Source: Noviherbaspirillum massiliense JC206 | GTDB lineage: Bacteria; Pseudomonadota; Gammaproteobacteria; Burkholderiales; Burkholderiaceae_D | Length of the DNA stretch: 64,000 nt | Assembly (NCBI RefSeq): GCF_000312045.1 | Contig: NZ_HE978634.1 | Coordinates: 1,668,098-1,732,097 of the forward strand | Direction of reading: 5' to 3' | Shown here: positions 1 to 11,101 of the stretch, in pieces | Position numbering within the stretch: the first letter of the stretch is position 1 | Layout: each line of letters opens with the position of its first letter | Position numbers and translations under genes: made by a program | The notes under the pieces: generated by a model | Databases searched by the model: none | What the model was told of the DNA's origin: nothing | Seen by the model: the letters and a program-made list of their open reading frames with translations, nothing else

Positions 1-1
1 C

Positions 2-829
2 GCCTGGGATTGGAAAATCGGGGATGGATGGTCGCCCATCTTCCGCACCTGGAATGGCGCATCGGAAGATCGTTACACCCTAGCCTGTTTTCCACTGGTG
101 CCATGGTCGAACCGGATCACGCAAGGCGGCTTCGAGCACGAAGGCTTGTTCTATCCGATCCGGAACAACCGGCCCGGCGAGCCCTACCCCATCCACGGGG
201 ATGGCTGGCTGCAGCCTTGGGAGGTGCTGGACCAGACCGATAATAGCATTACGCTTGCGCTGGAATCGCATCGCTTCGACGACAATCCCTATCATTACGC
301 CAGCACTGAAACCCTGCGCCTGCATCCGGACGGACTGGCCATCGACCTGACGGTGACCAACCGCGGAAACCGCGCCCTGCCTTACGGCCTCGGGTTGCAT
401 CCGTATTTCATGCGCAATGAGCAGACGCGGCTGCAATCCACGGCGAGCGGAGTATGGCTATCCGGCGATGACCCCATCCCCGCGGCTTATACCAGGGACT
501 TTCCTCCGACCTGGGACTACAACAAGCCAGCGCCGCTGGAGGGCCCTCTGATCGACAACTGCTTCGACGGATGGAATGGTGCCTCGGTGATCGACTATCC
601 GGACCGGAACATGACGGTCACCATGTCGATGGCCAATTGCAGTGGTTACAGCCTGCTGTACCGCCCGCCTGGCCTGCCCTTTTTCTGCCTGGAGCCGATC
701 ACTCATCCGATCGATGCCCTCCACATGCCGGGACAGCCGGGGCTGGTCGTGCTGAAGCCGGGCGAAAGCTTCACCTTGAAAGCGAGGTTCTTCGTTGAAC
801 TCAGGCGGCCGGCGCACGAGGTGCAATGA
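2..829 (+). CDS. Aldose 1-epimerase family protein, 5' end cut by window
   Basis: The reading frame is open from base 2, so the start codon lies outside the window and about 275 residues are present. Galactose mutarotase-like enzymes interconvert the alpha and beta anomers of sugars. The visible protein has the beta-sandwich pattern of this family: an HGDGW motif near the middle of the N-terminal half, a GLHPYF motif later that matches the substrate-binding histidine region, and a C-terminal LEPITHP stretch. It converges on the ldcA gene and the two coding regions overlap by 29 bp at their 3' ends. The actual sugar substrate cannot be told; YeaD-like glucose-6-phosphate epimerases are an alternative. 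Confidence 0.85.
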   Translation, partial: AWDWKIGDGWSPIFRTWNGASEDRYTLACFPLVPWSNRITQGGFEHEGLFYPIRNNRPGEPYPIHGDGWLQPWEVLDQTDNSITLALESHRFDDNPYHYASTETLRLHPDGLAIDLTVTNRGNRALPYGLGLHPYFMRNEQTRLQSTASGVWLSGDDPIPAAYTRDFPPTWDYNKPAPLEGPLIDNCFDGWNGASVIDYPDRNMTVTMSMANCSGYSLLYRPPGLPFFCLEPITHPIDALHMPGQPGLVVLKPGESFTLKARFFVELRRPAHEVQ

Positions 830-1745
830 AGGGATAGCCGCACATGGTGACGCTGGCGTGGCTTCCGTCCGATACCAGCCGGGCCTGGCAGCCGACGGGC
901 AGCGTCACCTTGTCGCGGATGTGCCCGAAAGGAAGGCCGGTCAGCACAGGAATGCCGCAGCGTGACCGGAAATAATCCAGCATAGCAGCGAAGTCATACC
1001 CGTTGTCGTACTCGGCCAGCTGGTAATTGGAGAAAGCCCCCAGCACCACCGCCTTCTGGCGCGACAGCACGCCGGTATGGAGCAGTTGCAGCAGCATGCG
1101 CTCGACACGGTAAGGATGCTCGTTGACGTCTTCCAGAAACAGGATGCCTCCATCCACCTCGGAAAAATAAGGTGTACCGGCCAAGTGCACCAGCATCGAC
1201 AGGTTCCCGCCCCACAGCATGCCCTCCAGTTCTACGGCAGGATTCTGGCCGGGTTGGAATTCGATGGTGTGCGAGGGGCTTGTCAGGCATTGCTGAAAAT
1301 GCCGAAGCGTAAAACCGCTCGGTTCTTCCCGGGAAAAATCGGAACAGACCATCGGGCCCGAAAAACTGATCGCCCCGGTCTGTGCCAGCAAGCCCATGTG
1401 GAACGCAGTGAAATCGCTGTGCCCGACAAACAGCTTGCCGCTGTTCGCCAGCATCCGGAAATCCACCGCATGAAGAAGGCGAGACATGCCGTAGCCGCCA
1501 CGCAAAGCCAGCACGACCTGTGTATCCGGGTCTTGTGCTGCTGCATGGATCTGCGCGACACGAGCGGCATCGGTTGCGCCAAAGCGCTGATGCCGTGCCT
1601 CATGCTCGTAATAGCTGCGTACGCGGCAGCCCCAGGATTCCAGCAGCGCGACGGCGCGTTCATGCGCAGCCTGCTCCGGCGCATAGCCGCTCGGCGCAAC
1701 GATCGCTATCCCGACTCCTGACATCGGCGTGCTGGCGGTGGTCAT
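801..1745 (-). CDS. ldcA: LD-carboxypeptidase (peptidase family S66)
   Basis: The 314-residue protein matches muramoyltetrapeptide LD-carboxypeptidases, which remove the terminal D-alanine from recycled murein tetrapeptides in the cytoplasm. The S66 layout is visible: a RGGYG motif near residue 82, the nucleophile serine in GHSDF (Ser110), a FLED glutamate (Glu205) and the catalytic histidine in FGHIRDK (His275). Length is normal for the family (about 300). It is the last gene of the guaB-to-ldcA run and follows the alpha/beta hydrolase by 42 bp. An MccF-like microcin-immunity role is possible for the family, but the genome context fits cell-wall recycling better. Confidence 0.88.
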   Translation of the reverse strand: MTTASTPMSGVGIAIVAPSGYAPEQAAHERAVALLESWGCRVRSYYEHEARHQRFGATDAARVAQIHAAAQDPDTQVVLALRGGYGMSRLLHAVDFRMLANSGKLFVGHSDFTAFHMGLLAQTGAISFSGPMVCSDFSREEPSGFTLRHFQQCLTSPSHTIEFQPGQNPAVELEGMLWGGNLSMLVHLAGTPYFSEVDGGILFLEDVNEHPYRVERMLLQLLHTGVLSRQKAVVLGAFSNYQLAEYDNGYDFAAMLDYFRSRCGIPVLTGLPFGHIRDKVTLPVGCQARLVSDGSHASVTMCGYPFIAPRAPAA

Positions 1746-1787
1746 CCATTCACTCCCATCGATTTCATGTTCCTATGCATCAAGGCA

Positions 1788-2699
1788 TCACGCGCGCCGC
1801 GCCCGCGGTCCGGGTTCGCCCTTGCAATGCGTTGCGATCAGTTTCGCCAGGCTGGCTTCGAGCGCCGGCGGAATATCATGCCCCATGCCTTCGACTTCGT
1901 GCAACACTGCTCCGGGTATCCAGCGTGCGGTGTCGCGCCCGCATGCGAGCGGAACGAGCGGGTCATCGGCCCCGTGAATGACGAGTGTCGGTACGCTGAT
2001 CTTGCGCAAGGCCGGGCTGCGATCGCCGGAAGCCATCACCGCCATCATCTGGCGTGCCGTGCCTTGAGGGCAGACATTGCGCCGGACGCTTCTTGTTACC
2101 TGCTCACGCAGCACCTCATCCGGGACCGGATACTTGGGGCTGCCAATGGTGCGGTATGCCCTTACGAAATACTCGATCACACTCTGCATGTTGCGCGGGT
2201 TCTCGGGCCTAGAGAACAGCGCATCGCGCGCGCTCGGCATCGGACCTGGCAATCCGGGCCGTCCGCTGGTGGACATGATGGAGGTCAGCGTCGAGACCCG
2301 CTCCGGATGATCGGCAGCGAGGATCTGCGCAATCATTCCGCCCATCGAAGCGCCGACGATGTGGGCCTTGTCGATGCCAAGGCCATCGAGCAGGCCAATC
2401 GTATCCCTCGCCATGTCCTGAAGGGTATAACCGGGGAACAGGGGCAGATGGAACATCGATTTGAAAACGGCCATCGGCAGGTTGGGCTTACCGAGGTGCT
2501 CCAGCTTGGTCGACAAACCGCTGTCCCGGTTGTCGAAGCGGATCACATGGAAACCCTGATCCGCCAGTTCCCTGCAAAATGCTTCCGGCCACGAAATCAG
2601 TTGGAGGCCGAGGCCGGCGATCAGGACGAGGGCTTTGCCGTTCGAGTCGCCCTGAGTGTCATAGGTCAGCGTAATGCCGTTGGTGTCGATGGTGGGCAA
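1788..2699 (-). CDS. Alpha/beta hydrolase, TTG start
   Basis: A 303-residue alpha/beta-hydrolase-fold enzyme. A GLGLQ oxyanion-type loop follows strand 3, the nucleophile elbow reads GASMGG, an acid is seen in HGADDPLVP and a late histidine in GMGHDIP, giving a complete Ser-Asp-His triad. The frame stays open further upstream into tadA, but the conserved fold begins at LPTIDTNG. A TTG codon there is preceded by AAAGGA with six bases of spacing, so I chose it. Relatives include proline iminopeptidase-like and lactone hydrolases; the substrate is not predictable. It follows tadA by 25 bp and is probably cotranscribed. Confidence 0.8.
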   Translation of the reverse strand: MPTIDTNGITLTYDTQGDSNGKALVLIAGLGLQLISWPEAFCRELADQGFHVIRFDNRDSGLSTKLEHLGKPNLPMAVFKSMFHLPLFPGYTLQDMARDTIGLLDGLGIDKAHIVGASMGGMIAQILAADHPERVSTLTSIMSTSGRPGLPGPMPSARDALFSRPENPRNMQSVIEYFVRAYRTIGSPKYPVPDEVLREQVTRSVRRNVCPQGTARQMMAVMASGDRSPALRKISVPTLVIHGADDPLVPLACGRDTARWIPGAVLHEVEGMGHDIPPALEASLAKLIATHCKGEPGPRARRA

Positions 2700-2724
2700 G
2701 TCGTATCCTTTGTACCGCCGCGGG

Positions 2725-3673
<949 letters not shown>

Positions 3674-3678
3674 GCGAA

Positions 3679-4314
3679 CTACGGGATTTGCAATAATTTA
3701 TGGGTCTGCAGGCTCAGCTTCCAGCGCGGGTTCGCCTTGCAAACTTCGATCGCAAGACGAGTATTCTTCTCGAGATCGGGGCCGTCCATGGGCTGCACAT
3801 AGAAATGATCGAACTCAAGATGCTCATAATCCGCCAAGTTCTGGCCAGCCTGCGGAATGACGACCTTCAGCTCGCTGCCCTTCTCCACGCACAGGCGGGA
3901 TCCGGCTTTCGGGCTGACGCAGACCCAGTCGACACCTGGCGGCACCGGCAAGGTGCCATTGGTTTCGATCGCGATTTCGAAGCCCCGTGCATGCATGCTC
4001 CCGATCAGCGCCCCGTTAAGTTGCAGCAGGGGTTCCCCACCGGTGAACACGACGAATTTACTGTCTGCGAAAGCAGTCGGCCATAGGGCATTGATCGTCT
4101 CGGCGAGGCGTTCGCTGTCTGCATACTTTCCGCCAAGCTCGCCATCGGTGCCGACGAAATCGGTATCGCAGAATTTGCACACCGCCGTAGCCCGATCCTG
4201 TTCCCGCCCGGACCACAGGTTGCAGCCAGAGAAGCGGCAAAAAACCGCCGGCCGGCCGGCATGCGTGCCCTCGCCTTGCAGGGTATAGAAAATTTCCTTG
4301 ATGCTATAAGTCAC
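3679..4314 (-). CDS. queE: 7-carboxy-7-deazaguanine synthase, radical SAM
   Basis: QueE rearranges 6-carboxytetrahydropterin to 7-carboxy-7-deazaguanine using S-adenosylmethionine and a 4Fe-4S cluster. Residues 1-55 hold the cluster site, but as Cys31-X14-Cys46-X2-Cys49 instead of the classical CX3CX2C. To my knowledge this insertion is a recognised QueE subtype (the Burkholderia type), so it is not a defect. TGGEPLL near residue 92 is the SAM-binding GGE motif, and ETNG follows. At 211 residues the protein is of normal size. Gene order queE-queD and the 5-bp gap support one transcript running down from guaA. Confidence 0.93.
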   Translation of the reverse strand: MTYSIKEIFYTLQGEGTHAGRPAVFCRFSGCNLWSGREQDRATAVCKFCDTDFVGTDGELGGKYADSERLAETINALWPTAFADSKFVVFTGGEPLLQLNGALIGSMHARGFEIAIETNGTLPVPPGVDWVCVSPKAGSRLCVEKGSELKVVIPQAGQNLADYEHLEFDHFYVQPMDGPDLEKNTRLAIEVCKANPRWKLSLQTHKLLQIP

Positions 4315-4401
4315 GACAAATCCCGCAAAGCCCCAAACGCGAAAACACCGATGCCACCGTTGACGATATCAATGGTCTGCCTCGCGCAGATGAAAACGCC
4401 A

Positions 4402-5982
4402 TCACTCCCACTCGATAGTGGCCGGCGGTTTGCCCGAGATATCGTAGACGACACGGTTAATGCCGCGCACTTCGTTGATGATTCGGTTCGAGACCCGTCC
4501 CAGCAATTCATGGGGCAAGTGCGCCCAGTGTGCGGTCATGAAATCCTGAGTCTGCACGGCGCGCAGTGCGACCACATACTCGTAGGTGCGGCCGTCGCCC
4601 ATCACCCCGACCGAGCGTACCGGCAGGAATACCGCAAACGCCTGGCTGGTCTTGTCATACCAGGAACGCCCTTCCTCATCGGTCGCCGCGCGCAGTTCTT
4701 CGATGAAAATTGCATCGGCGCGGCGCAGAAGGTCTGCATATTCCTTCTTCACTTCGCCGAGGATGCGCACACCGAGGCCGGGGCCCGGGAACGGATGGCG
4801 ATACACCATGGCATGCGGTAGGCCGAGCGCAACGCCGAGTTCGCGCACCTCGTCCTTGAAAAGTTCACGCAGCGGTTCGAGCAGCTTCAGGTTCAGCGTT
4901 TCGGGCAAGCCGCCCACGTTGTGGTGGCTCTTGATGGTGTGCGCCGTTTTCTTGCCCTTGCCCGCGCTCTCGATGACGTCCGGGTAAATCGTGCCCTGCG
5001 CCAGCCATCTCGCATTCTTCAGCCTGGCAGCTTCGGCCTGGAACACCTCGACGAACTCGCGGCCAATGATCTTGCGCTTCGCTTCCGGATCGTTGACGCC
5101 GGCGAGCTTGCCCATGAATTGTTCGGTTGCGTCGACATGGATCACCTTCACACCGAGGTTTTTGCCGAACATGTCCATCACCATCTTGCCTTCGTCGAGG
5201 CGCAGCAGGCCATGGTCGACAAACACGCAGGTCAGCTGCTTGCCGATTGCGCGGTGGATCAGTGCCGCCGCCACACTGCTGTCGACGCCGCCGGACAGGC
5301 CGAGGATCACTTCCTCGTCGCCAACTTGCTTGCGAATCGCCTCAACCGCTTCGGCAATGTAGTCCGGCATGTTCCAGTCGGACTTGCAGCCGCAGATCTC
5401 GTGTACGAAGCGGCTGAGCATCGCCTTGCCCTGTAGCGTATGGGTCACTTCCGGATGGAACTGCACCGCGTACAGTTTGCGTTCCTCGTCGGCCATGCCG
5501 GCAATCGGACAATTGTCGGTGGAAGCCATCAGCTTGAAGCCGGGCGGCATTTCGATGATTTTGTCGCCATGGCTCATCCAGACTTTCAGCATGCCGTGCC
5601 CTTCCGAGGTCACGAAGTCGGCGATGCCGTTCAACAGTTGCGTATGGCCGCGCGCGCGCACCTCCGCATAACCGAACTCCCGGACCTTGCCGTTTTCGAC
5701 TTGGCCACCCAACTGGGCCGCCATGGTCTGCATGCCGTAGCAGATGCCCAGCACCGGCACGCCGATTTCGAACACTGCCTGCGGTGCACGCGGCGTGTCT
5801 CCCTCGGTCACCGAATTCGGGCCGCCCGACAGGATGATGCCGGCCGCGCCATAGGTCCGGACGAATTCGTCGCTGACATCGTAGGGATACACCTCGGAGA
5901 ATACGCCTGCCTCGCGCACGCGGCGCGCGATCAGCTGGGTTACCTGGGAGCCGAAATCAAGGATGAGGATCTTGGAATGCAT
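4402..5982 (-). CDS. guaA: GMP synthase (glutamine-hydrolysing)
   Basis: GuaA aminates XMP to GMP using ATP and ammonia released from glutamine. The 526-residue protein has the usual three parts. A class I glutamine amidotransferase domain carries the triad Cys81 (GICYGMQ), His176 and Glu178 (FHPEV). The ATP pyrophosphatase domain carries the PP-loop SGGVDSS around residues 229-236. The C-terminal dimerisation domain ends in the conserved IEWE. It lies 170 bp downstream of guaB with a strong hairpin in the gap, and about 87 bp upstream of queE. Confidence 0.97.
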   Translation of the reverse strand: MHSKILILDFGSQVTQLIARRVREAGVFSEVYPYDVSDEFVRTYGAAGIILSGGPNSVTEGDTPRAPQAVFEIGVPVLGICYGMQTMAAQLGGQVENGKVREFGYAEVRARGHTQLLNGIADFVTSEGHGMLKVWMSHGDKIIEMPPGFKLMASTDNCPIAGMADEERKLYAVQFHPEVTHTLQGKAMLSRFVHEICGCKSDWNMPDYIAEAVEAIRKQVGDEEVILGLSGGVDSSVAAALIHRAIGKQLTCVFVDHGLLRLDEGKMVMDMFGKNLGVKVIHVDATEQFMGKLAGVNDPEAKRKIIGREFVEVFQAEAARLKNARWLAQGTIYPDVIESAGKGKKTAHTIKSHHNVGGLPETLNLKLLEPLRELFKDEVRELGVALGLPHAMVYRHPFPGPGLGVRILGEVKKEYADLLRRADAIFIEELRAATDEEGRSWYDKTSQAFAVFLPVRSVGVMGDGRTYEYVVALRAVQTQDFMTAHWAHLPHELLGRVSNRIINEVRGINRVVYDISGKPPATIEWE

Positions 5983-6075
5983 GAACGGGGTTCGTAAAAA
6001 ATATCAGGGTAATTCGGTGCTTAGGACATGCCTTGCCGCACTGTGCGAAACCTGCGCGAATTCATCAGCCCGCAT

Positions 6076-6115
6076 CGACTGTGTGCCACCCTGATTCCAG
6101 GCTGGCACACAGTCG
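6076..6115. repeat. Near-perfect inverted repeat between guaB and guaA
   Basis: Two 13-bp arms (6076-6088 and 6103-6115) are exact reverse complements. After a single C-C mismatch the stem continues with CCTG/CAGG around a four-base loop at 6094-6097. The 40-base element can therefore form one long hairpin in the guaB-guaA intergenic RNA. No T-run follows it on either strand, so it does not look like an ordinary intrinsic terminator. A processing or stability element, or a protein site, are the alternatives. Confidence 0.75.
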
Positions 6116-6152
6116 TATCGGGCCTCTGCAAATGCCTGAACTGCAGCAGCGC

Positions 6153-7645
<1,493 letters not shown>

Positions 7646-7777
7646 CAGAAATCCGCCAAATACGTCGTTTTGACGCATGTTTTCAGGGCGGGAAAACGCT
7701 AAAACCCGGACTATTTGTTGACACCGCTTTCAAAGCATGGCGAAATCGCTTTTGTGTTTATGCCCATAAAGTCGCCT

Positions 7778-8284
7778 ATGAAACAGATCTCGCTGAAACA
7801 CCTGATTCTTGCAATTGCAATATCAAGCTTCGCGGGCGCCGCCTTTGCCCAATACGTATGGATCGATGAAAGAGGCGTCAAGCAATATTCCGACATCCCA
7901 CCCCCCTCCTCTGTACCCAAGAGTCGCATCCTGAAGGAGCGTGGGCGACCGGTCGCGCCGGCAGCCAACGATCAGGCGGCGAATGAAAGCGCGACGACGG
8001 CGTCGCTCGACAAGAAGGCTCCGATGACAACCGCCGAGAAGAATGCCGAATTCCAGAAGCGAAGGACGGAACAGGCGGAGAAGGAGAAGAAGGCAAATGA
8101 AGAAGCGAAAATTGCCGCCGAAAACAGCAAGAATTGCGAGCGTGCCCGCAACTACAAGCGCACACTAGAGTCCGGCGAGCGGATCGCGCAAAACGACCAG
8201 AACGGCGAGCGTTCATTCATGACCGATGAGCAGCGCGCACATGAACTCAGGGAAGTCGGCCAGTTGCTCCAGAAATGCAAGTAG
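7778..8284 (+). CDS. Exported DUF4124 domain protein
   Basis: A 168-residue protein of unknown function. Residues 1-24 form a clear signal peptide ending in AFA. The mature N-terminus holds a DUF4124 motif (YVWIDERGVKQYSD), an aromatic-rich segment found at the start of many proteobacterial periplasmic proteins. The rest is a long, highly charged, probably helical region rich in Lys, Glu and Ala (about residues 85-140) ending with a conserved-looking NCERARNYKRTL segment. An earlier ATG at 7760 would put six residues in front of the signal peptide. It is divergent from guaB, convergent with rnfH, and ends just before a bidirectional terminator. Confidence 0.8.
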   Translation: MKQISLKHLILAIAISSFAGAAFAQYVWIDERGVKQYSDIPPPSSVPKSRILKERGRPVAPAANDQAANESATTASLDKKAPMTTAEKNAEFQKRRTEQAEKEKKANEEAKIAAENSKNCERARNYKRTLESGERIAQNDQNGERSFMTDEQRAHELREVGQLLQKCK

Positions 8285-8300
8285 TAGTTGTTCAGGCAAC

Positions 8301-8329
8301 AAAAAAGCCCGCCGTCAGCGGGCTTTTTT
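8301..8329. terminator. Bidirectional intrinsic terminator
   Basis: Two 12-bp arms (8301-8312 and 8318-8329) give a G/C-rich stem flanked by A6 on the left and T6 on the right, so it can end transcription from both directions. It serves the DUF4124 gene on the plus strand and rnfH on the minus strand. The five-base loop contains the rnfH stop codon. Confidence 0.9.
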
Positions 8330-8623
8330 GTTTTCTTCCTTCTGGGCACGCCTGCGGCGCGTCTCCTTCGGATCGGCGACGAGCGGACGGTAGATCTCCA
8401 CCCGATCGCCGTCACGCAGCACCGTATCGAGCGGCTTGAGCTTGCCATAAATCCCGACGCGGGCCACGGTCAAATCGATATCCGGGACTTCCGTCAGTAT
8501 TCCGCTTTGCCGGATCGCATCCTGAATTCTCGTTCCGGGCGCGACCCGCAGCTCGCGCAAGATCTGCCGCTCCGGCCTCGCGTAAGATACCTGGACGCGA
8601 ACCATATCAGGAGCGTCATCCAT
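8315..8623 (-). CDS. rnfH: RnfH family ubiquitin-like protein
   Basis: A 102-residue RnfH (UPF0125) protein, a small beta-grasp protein of uncertain role. The family pattern is visible: an N-terminal VRVQVSYA strand, the IGKLKPL-like segment (GIYGKLKPLDTVLRDGDRVEIYRPL) and a basic tail after VADPKE. It overlaps the ratA stop by 8 bp, and the ratA-rnfH pair divergent from smpB is a widely conserved arrangement. The final codons lie inside the terminator stem, which explains the Lys/Asn-rich tail. A Met at codon 7 is an alternative start. Confidence 0.88.
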   Translation of the reverse strand: MDDAPDMVRVQVSYARPERQILRELRVAPGTRIQDAIRQSGILTEVPDIDLTVARVGIYGKLKPLDTVLRDGDRVEIYRPLVADPKETRRRRAQKEENKKAR

Positions 8624-9047
8624 ACACCGCCTCTGCCCTCTTGCGGAAGGAGTCGACGAAACTGTTGGCGATCATATTGAACACCGGGCCGATGATCTGC
8701 TCCAGTATCCTGCTCGAAAACTCGTAGTGCAGGTCGAACTCGATTTTGCATGCATCCTCGCGCAAGGACTTGAATGTCCAGGTGCCGTCCAGATGCTTGA
8801 AAGGCCCTTCGACCAGTTTCATCTTCATCAGGGATGGTGGCGCATTGGTGTTTTCGGTCGTGAACTTCTGCTTGACGCCGTGATAGTTGATGCGCAGGGT
8901 CGCTACCAGTCTATTGTCCTCGCGCTGCAGGACATCGACGCCATCGCACCAGGGCAGGAATTTCGGGTAGTCCTCGACCCGATCGACGAGCTTGAACATC
9001 TGTTCTGCGCTGTAACCCAAGAGCACGGATTTGTGTACGACTGCCAT
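8616..9047 (-). CDS. ratA: RatA-type START/COQ10 family protein
   Basis: A 143-residue protein of the polyketide cyclase/START superfamily, related to mitochondrial Coq10. Landmarks are an N-terminal MAVVHKS strand, the VEDYPKFLPWCDG motif and the C-terminal amphipathic helix with the FRKRAEAVYG ending. E. coli RatA has been described as blocking 70S ribosome association, while Coq10-like proteins bind quinones; the sequence does not decide between these. Frame extension upstream antisense to smpB is a shadow, so I start at the ATG in the 66-bp gap to smpB. Confidence 0.88.
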   Translation of the reverse strand: MAVVHKSVLLGYSAEQMFKLVDRVEDYPKFLPWCDGVDVLQREDNRLVATLRINYHGVKQKFTTENTNAPPSLMKMKLVEGPFKHLDGTWTFKSLREDACKIEFDLHYEFSSRILEQIIGPVFNMIANSFVDSFRKRAEAVYG

Positions 9048-9113
9048 CGAATGGGTACCGTTTGATAAAATGTGAAGCCAAGATTTTAACCGACCCGCCC
9101 TTTTTCCGAAGCC

Positions 9114-9563
9114 ATGACCATTGTTGACAATAAAAAAGCCTTCTTCGATTACTTCATCGAGGAACGCTATGAGGCGGGCATGGTGCTGGAGGGATGGGAG
9201 GTGAAGTCCATCCGCGCCGGCCGCGTGCAGCTCAAGGAAGCCTACGTCATCGTGCGCCAGGGAGAAGTATTCCTGTTCGGCGCCCACATCAGCCCCTTGC
9301 CCACGGCATCGACCCATGTTTCCCCGGACCCGGTCCGTACCCGCAAACTGCTCCTCAAGGAAGAGGAAATCAAGAGGCTGATCGGAAAAGTCGAGCGTGC
9401 CGGCTATACCTTGGTGCCTCTCAATCTCCATTACACCCGTGGCCGGGTCAAGTGCGAAGTCGGGCTGGCAAAAGGCAAGAAACAGCATGACAAGCGCGAA
9501 AGCGAAAAGCAGCGCGATTGGCAGAGGGAAAAACAAACAATCCTGAAGCAGCACCAGCGCTGA
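9114..9563 (+). CDS. smpB: SsrA-binding protein SmpB
   Basis: SmpB binds tmRNA and places it in the empty A site of stalled ribosomes for trans-translation. The 149-residue protein has the oligonucleotide-binding beta-barrel with the conserved [16 protein letters not shown] segment (about residues 18-33), the LLLKEEEI region, the [14 protein letters not shown] motif and the basic C-terminal tail that inserts in the mRNA channel. No tmRNA gene is visible nearby. It is divergent from ratA; the start has only a weak Shine-Dalgarno. Confidence 0.96.
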   Translation: MTIVDNKKAFFDYFIEERYEAGMVLEGWEVKSIRAGRVQLKEAYVIVRQGEVFLFGAHISPLPTASTHVSPDPVRTRKLLLKEEEIKRLIGKVERAGYTLVPLNLHYTRGRVKCEVGLAKGKKQHDKRESEKQRDWQREKQTILKQHQR

Positions 9564-9595
9564 TCGCCGCGATTCCGATCGAATTCCCAATAAGG

Positions 9596-9623
9596 CGATA
9601 GGCGAGCTACCACTCGCCTATCG
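9596..9623. terminator. Hairpin between convergent smpB and SPFH genes
   Basis: Eleven-base arms (9596-9606 and 9613-9623) form a perfect stem around a six-base loop, located between the 3' ends of two convergent genes. No T-run follows on either strand, so termination would be imperfect or Rho-assisted. Confidence 0.55.
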
Positions 9624-9638
9624 TAGTCCGCCGCGCGC

Positions 9639-10565
9639 TTATCTCGGCTGCTGCGACTTCACGACCTGCATTGCTCCCGCAATTAGCCCGCTGATATCGC
9701 TCATGTTGGCCGGGACAATGATCGAGTTGTTGGTCTTTGCCAGCTGAGCGAAGGCATTTACGTATTGCTCGGCAACTTTCAGGTTGACCGCATCGGAGCC
9801 GCCCGGTTCGCGGATGGCGGCTCCCGTCTTGCGCAAGGCTTCGGCGCTTGCCTCTGCAATGGCGAGAATAGCGGCGGCCTGGCCTTGAGCGCGGTTGATC
9901 GCAGCCTGCTTTTCCCCTTCCGACTTGGCGATTGCAGCCTCCCGTTCGCCGTTGGCGATATTGATCTGTTCCTGCCTGCGCCCTTCCGATGCGGCAATCA
10001 GGGCCCGCTTTTCGCGCTCGGCGGTAATCTGTGCCTGCATCGCGTGCAGGATCTCCTTGGGCGGCGTCAAGTCCTTGATCTCGTAGCGCAATACCTTCAC
10101 GCCCCAGTTCGCTGCGGATTCATCGATCGCGCTGACGACGGTCTTGTTGATGTGGTCGCGCTCCTCGAAGGTCTTGTCGAGCTCCATCCTGCCGATCACG
10201 GATCGCAACGTGGTCTGCGCGAGCTGCGTGATCGCCATAATGTAATTCGATGAGCCGTAGGACGCACGCATCGGATCGGTTACCTGAAAATAGAGGATGC
10301 CGTCCACCTGCAGTTGGGTATTGTCCTTGGTAATGCAAACCTGGCTCGGAACATCGAGCGGGATTTCCTTGAGCGAATGCTTGTAGGCGATACGGTCAAT
10401 AAACGGCAGGACGATATTCAGGCCAGGCCCCAGCGTCGCATGGTATTTCCCGAAACGTTCAACGACCCAGGCATGCTGCTGGGGCACGACATTAATCGTC
10501 TTGAACACGAAGACGATTGCCAGAATAAAGATTACCAGGCCAAGATTGCCGAGGCTGAATCCCAT
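9639..10565 (-). CDS. SPFH/Band 7 membrane protein (paraslipin, QmcA-like)
   Basis: A 308-residue stomatin/prohibitin-family protein. One N-terminal membrane segment (about residues 7-25) is followed by the SPFH domain starting at VPQQHAWVVERFGKY, then a Glu/Ala/Arg-rich coiled coil (about residues 170-250) and a C-terminal tail. Such proteins form large ring assemblies at the inner membrane and modulate membrane proteases or microdomains. The start was placed at the ATG with a GGGAG Shine-Dalgarno. It is directly downstream of an NfeD gene (14-bp gap), the classical partner. Confidence 0.88.
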   Translation of the reverse strand: MGFSLGNLGLVIFILAIVFVFKTINVVPQQHAWVVERFGKYHATLGPGLNIVLPFIDRIAYKHSLKEIPLDVPSQVCITKDNTQLQVDGILYFQVTDPMRASYGSSNYIMAITQLAQTTLRSVIGRMELDKTFEERDHINKTVVSAIDESAANWGVKVLRYEIKDLTPPKEILHAMQAQITAEREKRALIAASEGRRQEQINIANGEREAAIAKSEGEKQAAINRAQGQAAAILAIAEASAEALRKTGAAIREPGGSDAVNLKVAEQYVNAFAQLAKTNNSIIVPANMSDISGLIAGAMQVVKSQQPR

Positions 10566-10579
10566 TGTTTTCTCCCTTG

Positions 10580-11029
10580 TCAGTTGCTGTCCGCTCTGTT
10601 GTTGCCGACGATCAGGCGGCTCCCTCTTATCTCGCGGATGATGAAGAGCCCCGGATGCGGATCCGTGCCCGATTGCAGTTCGACATCCCACATCGCGCCG
10701 CGGTACGGAACTCGGGCAGTGTTTCTGCCCCCGCTGCCATGCCAGGCATCGACGCTGATCTGTTGCCCAATATCGAGGTTCACATTCGGATCCCGCGCCG
10801 CATCGACCTTTCCTTCTCTTCCGGCCTTAATACGGCGCAGGCTGGTCGTCGCAAGCATGCCGACAATCGCCGCCACCAGCAATTGAACAATACCTTCAGC
10901 CCCCGCAAGAGCCGCAATGCCGCCTACTGCAAGCCCGAGGCCGATCATCAGCAGATAAAAAGTACCGGTGAACAACTCGAGAATTATCGTCACCCCTGCC
11001 GTTATGAACCACAGGATCCATTCAGACAT
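10580..11029 (-). CDS. NfeD family membrane protein
   Basis: A 149-residue short NfeD protein. The N-terminal 75 residues are two to three hydrophobic segments (WILWFITAGVTIILELF, then a Gly/Leu/Ala-rich hairpin). The C-terminal part is a small beta-barrel (OB-fold) with the GQQISVDAW and GRGxMWDVE-like segments. NfeD proteins pair with SPFH proteins, here the next gene downstream, and assist in membrane-domain organisation or quality control. It lacks the ClpP-like protease domain of long NfeD forms. The chosen ATG has a GAGAGA Shine-Dalgarno. Confidence 0.85.
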   Translation of the reverse strand: MSEWILWFITAGVTIILELFTGTFYLLMIGLGLAVGGIAALAGAEGIVQLLVAAIVGMLATTSLRRIKAGREGKVDAARDPNVNLDIGQQISVDAWHGSGGRNTARVPYRGAMWDVELQSGTDPHPGLFIIREIRGSRLIVGNNRADSN

Positions 11030-11072
11030 TGCTTCTCTCTCCTCACGCGATTGATGCTTCCTCGAAAAGAAA

Positions 11073-11101
11073 AACCCCCGGGACCGAAAGTGCCGGGGGT
11101 T
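11073..11101. terminator. GC-rich hairpin upstream of nfeD
   Basis: Nine-base arms (AACCCCCGG and its complement at 11093-11101) enclose an 11-base loop, about 45 bp upstream of the nfeD start and downstream of ppsA. On the minus strand it is followed by TTTTC, so it may be a second terminator after ppsA or an attenuator in the nfeD leader. Confidence 0.6.

Noticed and set aside
7718-7723. A perfect TTGACA upstream of the DUF4124 gene
   Set aside because: No acceptable -10 hexamer is found 15-19 bp downstream, so I did not annotate a promoter.
8616-9047. ratA-rnfH as a true toxin-antitoxin system
   Set aside because: The family name suggests it, but RatA is a START-fold housekeeping-like protein and RnfH is conserved without antitoxin evidence.
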